Positions 45,519 through 53,475 of a DNA stretch of 64,000 nt are shown here, piece after piece. Position 1 is the first letter of the stretch. Every line of letters starts with the position of its first letter. The notes beneath the pieces are model-generated. The model made no database searches. It was not told where the DNA came from and saw only the letters and a program-made list of their open reading frames with translations. This stretch comes from Anditalea andensis (lineage in GTDB: Bacteria > Bacteroidota > Bacteroidia > Cytophagales > Cyclobacteriaceae), in the NCBI RefSeq assembly GCF_000714815.1, contig NZ_JMIH01000014.1:372001-436000 (forward strand). Reading direction: 5' to 3'. Position numbers and translations under genes: made by a program.

Positions 45519-46238
45519 TTGAGTATGATAAAAGCCCTGACACTTATTACCCTACTTCTTGCTACTCCTGTATTTTCATCCAATTCTTATGATTCTATTG
45601 AAAAAGATTTAGATATCAATATGTCTTCCGAGGAAGAGCTGATACAGCTTGTTAGCACGAACCCATTAAATGAATCATTTGTTTTGCCAAACGAAAATTT
45701 ATTGGAAATGGCTGTAAATGGTTATCATAAACTGGTCAATAAAAAATTATTGGATAAAGGTAAACCTTTAACCATAGTAGACTTTAGCTTACCAAGCACA
45801 GATAAGAGACTTTGGATTATAGATGTGGAAAATGGTATAGTGCTTCACCACAGTGTCGTTTCTCATGGGCGGAATTCAGGGAATCTGATGGCAGAAAAAT
45901 TTTCCAATATAGATTCAAGCTATATGAGCAGCCTGGGTTTTTACATTACAGGTGAAACCTATTTTGGTAAACATGGCTATAGCCTCAGATTAGATGGTGT
46001 AGAAAGAGGGTTTAATGATATGGCCCGGTCAAGAGCTATAGTGATACACGGAGCTGAATATGCAAATGAAAATTTTATAACTAATACTGGTAGACTTGGA
46101 AGAAGCCTGGGCTGCCCTGCCCTACCAGTAGACACTTCTAAGGAAATCATTGATATCATCAAAGAAAAAACTTGTCTTTTCATATTTGGAAAAGATGATG
46201 ATTATTTGTCTAAAAGCCAGTTTATAAATAAGGCTTAA
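45519..46238 (+). CDS. Murein L,D-transpeptidase catalytic-domain protein (YkuD_2 type), secreted
   Basis: 239 residues with a signal peptide (LITLLLATPVFS). The catalytic domain spans ~65-225. The active-site block is VIHGAEYANENFITNTGRLGRSLGCPALP, with His in HGAEY and nucleophile Cys199 in LGCPALP. This is the short family related to L,D-transpeptidases; members may act as transpeptidases or carboxypeptidases on peptidoglycan, and which one is open. It converges with a second, larger L,D-transpeptidase gene, and each has its own terminator. Confidence 0.9.
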   Translation: MSMIKALTLITLLLATPVFSSNSYDSIEKDLDINMSSEEELIQLVSTNPLNESFVLPNENLLEMAVNGYHKLVNKKLLDKGKPLTIVDFSLPSTDKRLWIIDVENGIVLHHSVVSHGRNSGNLMAEKFSNIDSSYMSSLGFYITGETYFGKHGYSLRLDGVERGFNDMARSRAIVIHGAEYANENFITNTGRLGRSLGCPALPVDTSKEIIDIIKEKTCLFIFGKDDDYLSKSQFINKA

Positions 46239-46270
46239 ACCATTCCTTTTTCCTGGCTGAAAAAAAACAA

Positions 46271-46303
46271 ACCACCGTTCCTTTACAGTTATGGTGGTAT
46301 TTT
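46271..46303 (+). terminator. Intrinsic terminator of the short L,D-transpeptidase gene
   Basis: ACCACC (46271-46276) pairs with GGTGGT (46293-46298), extended by one G-T pair, then ATTTTTA. The long loop (16 bases) lowers confidence. Confidence 0.6.
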
Positions 46304-46389
46304 TATTTTGATATGACGCCTTTAGTCAAAATTTTTCCCTATCTATCAACTTAAAGCCCAGTTAAATTAAGATTATGCTTACCAAAAAC

Positions 46390-46425
46390 AAAAAAAACCA
46401 TCATCTACAAACCTATAGATGATGG
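46390..46425 (-). terminator. Intrinsic terminator of the YcbB-like L,D-transpeptidase gene
   Basis: A 10-bp perfect stem (46398-46407 with 46416-46425, 8-base loop) is followed on the minus strand by T8, about 28 bases past the stop. Confidence 0.75.
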
Positions 46426-46453
46426 AAAATAATTATTCTGGGCTTTATTTTAT

Positions 46454-48064
46454 TTACAAAAAATATTCAGATACAGGTAAAGATAAGGCTTGGGCCAATT
46501 TTTTATCTCCTCCGTAAATATCTTCTCTTACCTGAAGACCTTCTTTATTTTCCCATATGGTCAGATAAAGGATCCAGACTTCGGGATTTTTATCCAGATT
46601 TACATTCTTCTCATTCGGCATATCCATAGCTTGTATGATTCCCGTTTCATCCCAATCACTGTCTTCCAGTAAGAGGGAAGCAAATTCTTTGGGCTTTTCT
46701 ATCCTTATACAGCCAGAACTGAAAGCCCTCTCGTCTTTTTCATATAGTGATTTTGCCGGTGAATCATGAATATATATACTGTAGTCATTGGGAAACATGA
46801 ATTTTACTCTGCCTAGAGAATTATGAGACCCTGGCGTCTGCCGGATCATATAAGAGAAGTTAGATGGACTTACATTATTCCAGTCAATGTTCCCGGCATC
46901 TACCGGTTCACCGCTGGTAGTGACCACCTGCATATTGTTTTTAGTTAAATAATTCCTGTCTTTTTGGATAGCAGGAATGGCATCTTCCCACAAAATCGTG
47001 GTGGGAAGTGTCCAGGTAGGACTAAATACCAGATAAGACATTTTAGAAGAAAATACAGGGGTCTGCCTATATTCTTTACCTACTACCACTCTGGAACTAA
47101 ATATGGTATCGTTTCCACTAATATATTCTAAGTTAAAATCAGGAATATTGACGATTACTTTATCTCCTTCACCTTCTACAAAATTTGGTAACCATCTGAA
47201 GCGCTCGAGATTGACTTTTAATTTTGTAATGAGATCTTGATGATTATAATTAATGGCTTCCAAAAAGTCAGCACCAAGCACACCGTCATTGGTGAGACCA
47301 TGCCGAGATTGAAACACTTTTACGCCTTCTGCTAAGCTTTCGTCATAAAGGTTAGAATCTGATGGGGAATAAGACCGCAAGTCTCCTATGCTTATCAATT
47401 TCCTTCTTATAGCTGGAATTTTATCATGACTATCACCTTCCTCTATTTTCCCCTCAAAACTTAATACTATCGTCTCTCTTTCTTCCTCATCCAATGCCCC
47501 TTTAAGCAAAGCCCTCAATTGATCATACCGGAAATTATCTGGCCTCAATTTATCCAGCGTATTGCTTACCGATGCATTATTCTCTGATATATCCAAAAGC
47601 AGTTGAAAATAATCTTCGCCCACAGGTTCAGATTCTATTTTCCATTCCATGTCAAGCTTAGTAGGATCCACTTTTCCAAGATCCAGATCATGTGATAGCT
47701 TGATAAAGGAGTTACTCAACATCATGTCAAGGACAGCATGAAGTTCTGGATCATCACTTTCAGACAGTTCACTTACCAGTGATTCAATTTCATCAAATAA
47801 ATAATCTTTTTTATCTAGACCATCATATTTTACTTCTTCTAAATATTCCAAAAAGTCTTCTCCCTGACTATTTAGGCCTTGAGCTTTCACCCATATAGGA
47901 TGAAAATCATTTTGAGAATATACCTTATTATATAGGGAATCTTTGTTAGCATCCCCCGACATAAGACTGATCTGTTCGCTTATTTCATCCGCAGTAGGAT
48001 TTTGACCACAGGAGTAAAGTGCCAATACTATTATAAATAAGAATAAATAACTTGTAGATTTCAT
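46454..48064 (-). CDS. L,D-transpeptidase, YcbB/LdtD-like, lipoprotein
   Basis: 536 residues with a lipoprotein signal (LALYSC, Cys19). Order: N-terminal scaffold domain (~60-210), peptidoglycan-binding domain at ~230-280 (SLAEGVKVFQSRHGLTNDGVLGADFLEAIN), and YkuD catalytic domain at ~315-460. The catalytic motif is HDSPAKSLYEKDERAFSSGCIRI with Cys452 as nucleophile and the HDSP histidine upstream. Such enzymes make 3-3 cross-links in peptidoglycan or attach proteins to it. It converges with the shorter Ldt-type gene. Confidence 0.94.
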   Translation of the reverse strand: MKSTSYLFLFIIVLALYSCGQNPTADEISEQISLMSGDANKDSLYNKVYSQNDFHPIWVKAQGLNSQGEDFLEYLEEVKYDGLDKKDYLFDEIESLVSELSESDDPELHAVLDMMLSNSFIKLSHDLDLGKVDPTKLDMEWKIESEPVGEDYFQLLLDISENNASVSNTLDKLRPDNFRYDQLRALLKGALDEEERETIVLSFEGKIEEGDSHDKIPAIRRKLISIGDLRSYSPSDSNLYDESLAEGVKVFQSRHGLTNDGVLGADFLEAINYNHQDLITKLKVNLERFRWLPNFVEGEGDKVIVNIPDFNLEYISGNDTIFSSRVVVGKEYRQTPVFSSKMSYLVFSPTWTLPTTILWEDAIPAIQKDRNYLTKNNMQVVTTSGEPVDAGNIDWNNVSPSNFSYMIRQTPGSHNSLGRVKFMFPNDYSIYIHDSPAKSLYEKDERAFSSGCIRIEKPKEFASLLLEDSDWDETGIIQAMDMPNEKNVNLDKNPEVWILYLTIWENKEGLQVREDIYGGDKKLAQALSLPVSEYFL

Positions 48065-48260
48065 ATAATTAGGGTTATTACAATACCCTTCATCAAAGGA
48101 TATGCCGAAAAATATAATTATACATAAATCATGAAATTATGTATTTTTCAGATGATAAAAAATACTTAAAATAATTTTAAAAAATTTTATTTTATACAAT
48201 TAAAAAATCCTTCAATAATAACAAGATTACTTTTTCAAGGTATATCTCTTGAGCATCCTG

Positions 48261-48299
48261 CCAAAACACCTTTAAAATTATATCAAAAAGGTGTTTTGG
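48261..48299. repeat. Perfect 13-bp hairpin downstream of kdsA
   Basis: 48261-48273 pairs with 48287-48299 (13-base loop). It lies 20 bases past the kdsA stop and could be a terminator on the minus strand, but no T-tract follows it there. Confidence 0.6.
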
Positions 48300-48318
48300 A
48301 TCATTTGGATGAAAATAA

Positions 48319-49164
48319 TTATACATCTAAATGCTGATACTTATTCCCTAATTCCCAGGAATCCTTAAGCATCTCTAGAAAGCCTTCCATTTTACCCAAA
48401 GGGATCAGGTTAGGTCCATCACTAAGCGCTTTTGATGGTTCGGGATGTGTTTCTATAAAAAATCCGTCTACTCCTGCAGCAGCAGCGGCCCTTGCCAAAA
48501 ATGGTGCAAAATGTCTTTCTCCTCCACTACTTCCACCTTGTCCCCCTGGCTGCTGTACGCTATGCGTGATATCAAATACCACGGGTGCAAATTGTCTCAT
48601 GACAGGTAACGATCGCATATCGACTACAAGATTATGATAACCCAACGTAAACCCTCTTTCAGTTAGGCAAATATTATTATTGCCTGTAGAACGGACTTTA
48701 GTAACCGCATACTGCATGTCTTCAGGAGCCATAAATTGGCCTCTTTTGATTTTGACTGCTTTTCCTGTTTCGCCTGCGGCCAAAAGTAAATCCGTCTGCC
48801 TGCATAAAAATGCTGGTATCTGCAATACATCGACTACCTCTGCCACTTCTTTTGCCTGATAACTTTCATGTATGTCTGTCACCAAAGGCACTCCCAATTC
48901 TTTACCTACCCTTTGGAGCACTTCTAAAGATTTATCCATACCGATGGATCGGAAGGAGGAAGAACTGGTCCTATTGGCCTTATCAAATGAAGCCTTAAAC
49001 ACATAGGAAAAGCCATATTTATCAGCCAGTGCTTTTGTCTTTGAGCCGATCTCAATGCAAATATCAAAACTCTCCACTGCACATGGACCTGCAAACAGCA
49101 CAGGCTTCTCGCTTCCCAATACCACCGCATCGGTGATCTTCATATTGTGTATATATTTATTCAT
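48319..49164 (-). CDS. kdsA: 3-deoxy-8-phosphooctulonate synthase
   Basis: 281 residues. It condenses arabinose-5-phosphate with PEP to Kdo-8-phosphate for LPS. Motifs: LFAGPCAVESFD near the start, FKASFDKANRTSSSSFRS, and the C-terminal FIETHPEPSKALSDGPN. The distinct KANRTS motif separates it from the DAHP synthase at 7.2 kb, which shares the fold. It is 41 bases after kdsC, whose product acts next in the pathway, so the two are probably one operon. Confidence 0.96.
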   Translation of the reverse strand: MNKYIHNMKITDAVVLGSEKPVLFAGPCAVESFDICIEIGSKTKALADKYGFSYVFKASFDKANRTSSSSFRSIGMDKSLEVLQRVGKELGVPLVTDIHESYQAKEVAEVVDVLQIPAFLCRQTDLLLAAGETGKAVKIKRGQFMAPEDMQYAVTKVRSTGNNNICLTERGFTLGYHNLVVDMRSLPVMRQFAPVVFDITHSVQQPGGQGGSSGGERHFAPFLARAAAAAGVDGFFIETHPEPSKALSDGPNLIPLGKMEGFLEMLKDSWELGNKYQHLDV

Positions 49165-49205
49165 AAACTGGTTTAGTTATTTTAAATTGAATACCCTAGA
49201 CTTTT

Positions 49206-49769
49206 CTATTTGCCAAATCTTTTGACTGATAAATCTTCTACTATACCTCTCAGTTTACCCTGAGACTGTAAAATAACATCAGCCACTTCACGAAAAGCCC
49301 CAAAGCCTCCATTAAAACTACTGACAAAATCCACTTTATCCCTCACATAAACCATAGCATCAGCAGGAGCTGCCGATAACCCTACATTCATAAGAATAGG
49401 GAGATCAATAATATCATCCCCGATATAAGCGCATTCTTTGACAGAAAGCCCCATCTTTCCGATCTGATCAAAAAATAAATCATATTTAAGCTTGGCTCCA
49501 TGAAGGTGAAAATCAAACCTAAGTTCTTCACAACGGTTTCTGACTACTAATGAATCTCTGCCGGTAATGGCTCCTACTTTTATCCCGTTTTCCTGAAGGT
49601 ACCTGATTATTTGTCCATCCTTGACCTGAAAACGCTTATATTCCAGTTGATTATCATCATATATAATACCCCCATCTGTGAGTACACCATCTACATCTGT
49701 GATAAGCAATTTAATATTGGCAGCTTTATCCCACACCTCTTGACTTACATTAAGGAAGTAATCTTTCAT
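49206..49769 (-). CDS. kdsC: 3-deoxy-8-phosphooctulonate phosphatase (KdsC, HAD family)
   Basis: 187 residues, cap-less HAD phosphatase. Motif I is LLITDVDGVLTDG with nucleophile Asp27. Motif II is ITGR near residue 72, then a Lys in LKYDLFF and motif IV IGDDIIDLPIL. The size and motif spacing match KdsC, which frees Kdo from its phosphate. It overlaps the upstream GNAT-nitrilase gene by four bases (ATGA) and precedes kdsA, which supports the Kdo role over other HAD enzymes. Confidence 0.93.
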   Translation of the reverse strand: MKDYFLNVSQEVWDKAANIKLLITDVDGVLTDGGIIYDDNQLEYKRFQVKDGQIIRYLQENGIKVGAITGRDSLVVRNRCEELRFDFHLHGAKLKYDLFFDQIGKMGLSVKECAYIGDDIIDLPILMNVGLSAAPADAMVYVRDKVDFVSSFNGGFGAFREVADVILQSQGKLRGIVEDLSVKRFGK

Positions 49770-51310
49770 GACTTATTCTTTTTCCAATGAATAGAATAAA
49801 GATCAAGCCTTCTTTGAGCCAAATTTCTAACACTGCCAGCTTTTCTCAATTTTGTCAAAAGGTCCAGGTCAACATCCGCTACAATAGTGGTTTCTGTATT
49901 TAATGAAGCTTCTGCTACCACTGCATCATGAGGAAAAGAAAAATCACATGGAGAATAGATTACAGCCTGGGAATGCTGGATGTCCATATTTTCTACTCGG
50001 GGAAGATTTCCCACAGAACCTGTGATAGCTACATAACATTCATTTTCCACCGCTCTTGCTTTGGCACATGTACTTACACGGAGATAGGCATTTTTGGTGT
50101 CAGTCCAAAAAGGGACAAACAAAATATCCATCTCTTGCTCAGCTAAAATTCTACCCAATTCCGGAAATTCCACATCATAGCATATCAATATTCCAATTCG
50201 GCCAGCATCAGTATCAAAAACCTTAATGCCATTGCCACCCTGTAGTCCCCAGTATGCCTGCTCATCAGGTGTGATATGTAGTTTATACTGTTTATCTATA
50301 GTACCGTCCCTTCTACATAGGTAGCTGACATTCCTAAGTTTTTTACCATCATATTCAGGCATACTTCCAGCTATAATATTTACGTTATAGGAAAGAGCCA
50401 GATCTCTCATCCGGGTCACGATCTCTTGGGTATAATCAGCCAGATTACGGATAGCCTCAGAAGCATCCATATCATTAAACTCCGCCAAAAGAGGGGCATT
50501 GAAAAACTCAGGAAGCAAACAGAAATCTGATTTATAGCCTGAAACGGTATCCACAAAAAACTCTACCTGTTGCATCAGGTCATCAACATTATTAAATCTC
50601 CTCATCTTCCACTGGACCAAGCCTAGACGGACAATTGATTTTTTATTGCCGATAAGTTTCTCTTCTTTTTCATAATAGATGTTGATCCATTCCAATAGCG
50701 TGGCATAGGCCCTACTATCAGTGTCTTCCGGCAAATATTTAGTAATCACCTTTCTTACGTGAAACTCATTTGCAAGCTGGAAGGAAAGAACCGGGTCAAA
50801 TACTTCCTTATTTTTTACCAGATCAATATATTTACGAGGGGTCATCTGATCAGCATACTTACTGTATCCTGGGATTCTTCCTCCGGCTATAATGGATCGA
50901 AGGTTCAGGTTTTCACAAAGTTCCTTTCGCGCATCATACAGCCTCCTGCCCAGGCGCATACCTCTATAATCTTTAGATACAAATACATCTGTACCATATA
51001 AAGTATCCCCGTTTTCATCATGCGTATCAAACTTTCCAAAGCCAGTAATCTGATCATAGGTATGGTTATCTCCGAATTTACTATAGTCTACTACCAGACT
51101 AAGTGCAGCAGCTACTACTTTCCCATTGTCTTCTATACAGATCTGTCCCTCGGGAAATACTTTAATCTGATTTTTAAGTTCTTCTTTGGTCCAGGCACCC
51201 CCTGGTTCCTTATATATGGAAGTCATGATATCGCGGATATCATTATAATCGGAGAGCTTTATATTACGTAGTTTGAGTCTATGCTCTAATTCCTCTTTTT
51301 GTTTACTCAT
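49766..51310 (-). CDS. GNAT acetyltransferase / carbon-nitrogen hydrolase fusion
   Basis: About 514 residues, two domains. Residues ~10-190 are a GNAT acetyltransferase, with GTDVFVSKDYRGMRLGRRLYDARKEL as the acetyl-CoA-binding region. Residues ~225-510 are a nitrilase-like hydrolase with a complete Glu-Lys-Cys triad: Glu268 in LLPEFF, Lys343 in YKLHIT and Cys377 in LICYDVEFPE (counted from the ATG at 51310). The preferred ATG is two codons after a TTG. It is translationally coupled to kdsC (4-base overlap). The fusion is known from many Bacteroidota genomes, but its substrate is not. The nitrilase part may hydrolyse an amide that the GNAT part makes or recognises. Confidence 0.93.
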   Translation of the reverse strand: MSKQKEELEHRLKLRNIKLSDYNDIRDIMTSIYKEPGGAWTKEELKNQIKVFPEGQICIEDNGKVVAAALSLVVDYSKFGDNHTYDQITGFGKFDTHDENGDTLYGTDVFVSKDYRGMRLGRRLYDARKELCENLNLRSIIAGGRIPGYSKYADQMTPRKYIDLVKNKEVFDPVLSFQLANEFHVRKVITKYLPEDTDSRAYATLLEWINIYYEKEEKLIGNKKSIVRLGLVQWKMRRFNNVDDLMQQVEFFVDTVSGYKSDFCLLPEFFNAPLLAEFNDMDASEAIRNLADYTQEIVTRMRDLALSYNVNIIAGSMPEYDGKKLRNVSYLCRRDGTIDKQYKLHITPDEQAYWGLQGGNGIKVFDTDAGRIGILICYDVEFPELGRILAEQEMDILFVPFWTDTKNAYLRVSTCAKARAVENECYVAITGSVGNLPRVENMDIQHSQAVIYSPCDFSFPHDAVVAEASLNTETTIVADVDLDLLTKLRKAGSVRNLAQRRLDLYSIHWKKNKS

Positions 51311-51643
51311 GCTCAAAATTAATTAAATTTATCAACAGGATATAAATCTTAAAAAATTTCTTATCCATAAAAACAGAATTTTATATTGTTTCAATCAATT
51401 ATCTTGCCGCTAAATAAAAAAAAATCATCTTAATTTATATACATATAAACTAGCCTTCATAAATATATCTCTACCACAAAAGCCTATTTTTTATACCAAT
51501 ACAGTAGACCTACCAAATTAAGTATTTATTATCACTACATCCCTTCACCTCAATTGCTAATTGATATGATATCTATTAAATTAAATATCCATTCATACAC
51601 ATAAAAAATAATTAGATAATCATTTTTTCACGTTACCATTTTT
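51311..51643. other. Intergenic region, 333 bases, divergent promoter area
   Basis: Extremely AT-rich spacer between the GNAT-nitrilase gene and an outer-membrane protein gene. A TAATTTTG element on the minus strand abuts the GNAT start (51314-51321). No other gene, RNA or repeat was seen. Confidence 0.5.
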
Positions 51644-52591
51644 ATGAAATTATTTGTACCATTAATGATCATAATGATGGCTTTGTTTTGTTCAAAAGCA
51701 AAGTCTCAAAATTTTTACCGGTATCGATTTGAAGCACCTTGGTCTATTGCCTTTAGTACAGGCCCTACGCAATATTTTGGGGAATTATATGACCTATGGA
51801 GGTATAAAGAAGGGATCCAGCCTGATATTAATTTTGCCTTTACTACTAGATACACATTTGGCACCCATTTGAAAGCAAGATTAGATGCCACCTATTATCG
51901 CATTTCAGGTAATGATCAGTTGGCGGATCCTAAAAGCGGGAGAATTCCCCGGAACTTAAATTTTGAGGCAGGAAATTATGAAGGAGCATTTTCAATAGAA
52001 TATTATTGGAAACCTGTAAAGGTGATCAATCACGGAAGGAGTTTTTGGAACCCCTACATATTTATGGGTATAGGTCTTAGCAGTAATAATCCCTACGCAA
52101 ATTACAATGGTAATAGGATACCTTTAAGACCCCTCCGGACTGAAAACCAATCCTATGCCGGGTACATATTTACATGGCCTATGGGAGCAGGCATCAAGTA
52201 TAAGTTTAATACTCATCTGGACATACTATTGGAAATTAATTACCGCTTTACTAATACTGACTATCTAGATGATGTAAGTGCATTTGATATAAGTGGATTT
52301 TATGAAGCGCTCATTCACGATTATCAGGGATATAATATAGTTGTAAACGGCACCACTACATTTTATTCGAATCCAAACCGCTTACGCATGGCAGTTAGGA
52401 ACACTGATTATTTACTTGATAATGGTGAGCCAAACCTAGATGCCATTATCGAAAGCAATGGACTAATCCGTCGTGGTAGTGGCTTGGATGTCAGGAAAGA
52501 TGGGTTCATGACTTTTAATGTGGGATTGGAAATTTATTTTGTCCATCTCTTAAAGGAGAAGCTTATAATAATAAACAGATCTACGCGGTAA
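51644..52591 (+). CDS. Outer-membrane beta-barrel protein (DUF6089-like)
   Basis: 315 residues with a signal peptide (LFCSKAKSQ). The mature protein starts with a short N-terminal strand (APWSIAFSTGPTQYFGELYD) and has alternating strands throughout. FSTGPTQYFGEL and the YNxxxHLDILLEINYRFTNTDYLDDVSAF stretch recall DUF6089-type Bacteroidota barrels. There is no enzymatic motif. It stands alone between a divergent gene and the TlpA-type gene. The function is unknown beyond an outer-membrane location. Confidence 0.78.
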   Translation: MKLFVPLMIIMMALFCSKAKSQNFYRYRFEAPWSIAFSTGPTQYFGELYDLWRYKEGIQPDINFAFTTRYTFGTHLKARLDATYYRISGNDQLADPKSGRIPRNLNFEAGNYEGAFSIEYYWKPVKVINHGRSFWNPYIFMGIGLSSNNPYANYNGNRIPLRPLRTENQSYAGYIFTWPMGAGIKYKFNTHLDILLEINYRFTNTDYLDDVSAFDISGFYEALIHDYQGYNIVVNGTTTFYSNPNRLRMAVRNTDYLLDNGEPNLDAIIESNGLIRRGSGLDVRKDGFMTFNVGLEIYFVHLLKEKLIIINRSTR

Positions 52592-52760
52592 ATTTATCTA
52601 TAATATGTGGATTCCATCTTTGGATTAGCTAATCACACCATCAGTAAAAGATTTTTTCATATCAAATCCACCAATTTATCGTCTTTTCACCCCATGTAAA
52701 CTATATCACCCGGCTTTTGGGTTCTTTATCGTAAATTGGCCGCTAAATGAAAGAAAGCAT

Positions 52761-53333
52761 ATGAATTGGAAAAAAGAAATAAAAAATTTTGGCTTGGTAA
52801 TAGGCATATTTGCTTTGCTATATTTCACCGGATGGATCACTCCCCTAATGGGCGGTATTCAATCACTGGTGCTTTCCACAGGCCTGCTCAAACCTAATGT
52901 AGTACTAGAAAACAAAGAGGACAGGGCATTTGATTATACAGGAGACTTTTTAGACGAGAACGGGGAGCTTGTAGCGCTTGAATCCTTTAAAGGAAAAACA
53001 CTATTCATTAATTTATGGGCCACATGGTGCCCTCCCTGTCGGGCTGAGATGCCGCACATATCCGATCTATATAAGAAAGTCCAGGATGAAAAAACTATCG
53101 AATTCCTGATGATAGCTTTGGATAATGATTTTAATAAAAGCATAAAATATGTAGCGGAAAAAGGTTTTTCATTTTCTGTACTACATGCCAATAAGGGACT
53201 TAACAGATCTCTACAAAGTCAGTCTATCCCTACTACACTTGTAATCAGTCCGAAAGGAAAAGTGGTTTTTTACCAAGAAGGAATGAGTAATTTTAACACG
53301 AAAGAATTTACGGAATTTTTATTAAATCTGTAA
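52761..53333 (+). CDS. TlpA-family thiol:disulfide oxidoreductase
   Basis: 190 residues. An N-terminal membrane segment (~9-28) likely anchors it. The thioredoxin fold at ~55-190 has the active-site WCPPC with Cys90 and Cys93 in LWATWCPPCRAEMP, then the cis-Pro segment SIPTTLVI. The TlpA type usually acts as a reductant in cytochrome c maturation or envelope proteostasis. No ccm gene is adjacent. The orientation suggests the thioredoxin part is in the periplasm. Confidence 0.92.
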   Translation: MNWKKEIKNFGLVIGIFALLYFTGWITPLMGGIQSLVLSTGLLKPNVVLENKEDRAFDYTGDFLDENGELVALESFKGKTLFINLWATWCPPCRAEMPHISDLYKKVQDEKTIEFLMIALDNDFNKSIKYVAEKGFSFSVLHANKGLNRSLQSQSIPTTLVISPKGKVVFYQEGMSNFNTKEFTEFLLNL

Positions 53334-53429
53334 CCAATTAGACTTCAGGCACATTGTTATATAATTAAAATGTATAAAAACCTTTTGAATAAAAACCCAC
53401 TCAAGTTTCTGAAACCTGATAGGTTTGGT

Positions 53430-53437
53430 TAATTTTG
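53430..53437 (+). promoter_or_regulatory. Possible -7 element (TAATTTTG) for leuS
   Basis: A full TAnnTTTG match 38 bases before the leuS ATG. No clear -33 TTTG lies at 17-21 bases upstream. Confidence 0.3.
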
Positions 53438-53475
53438 CAAACAATTACCAAAACCGTAAAAAAATTCGCTGATAC

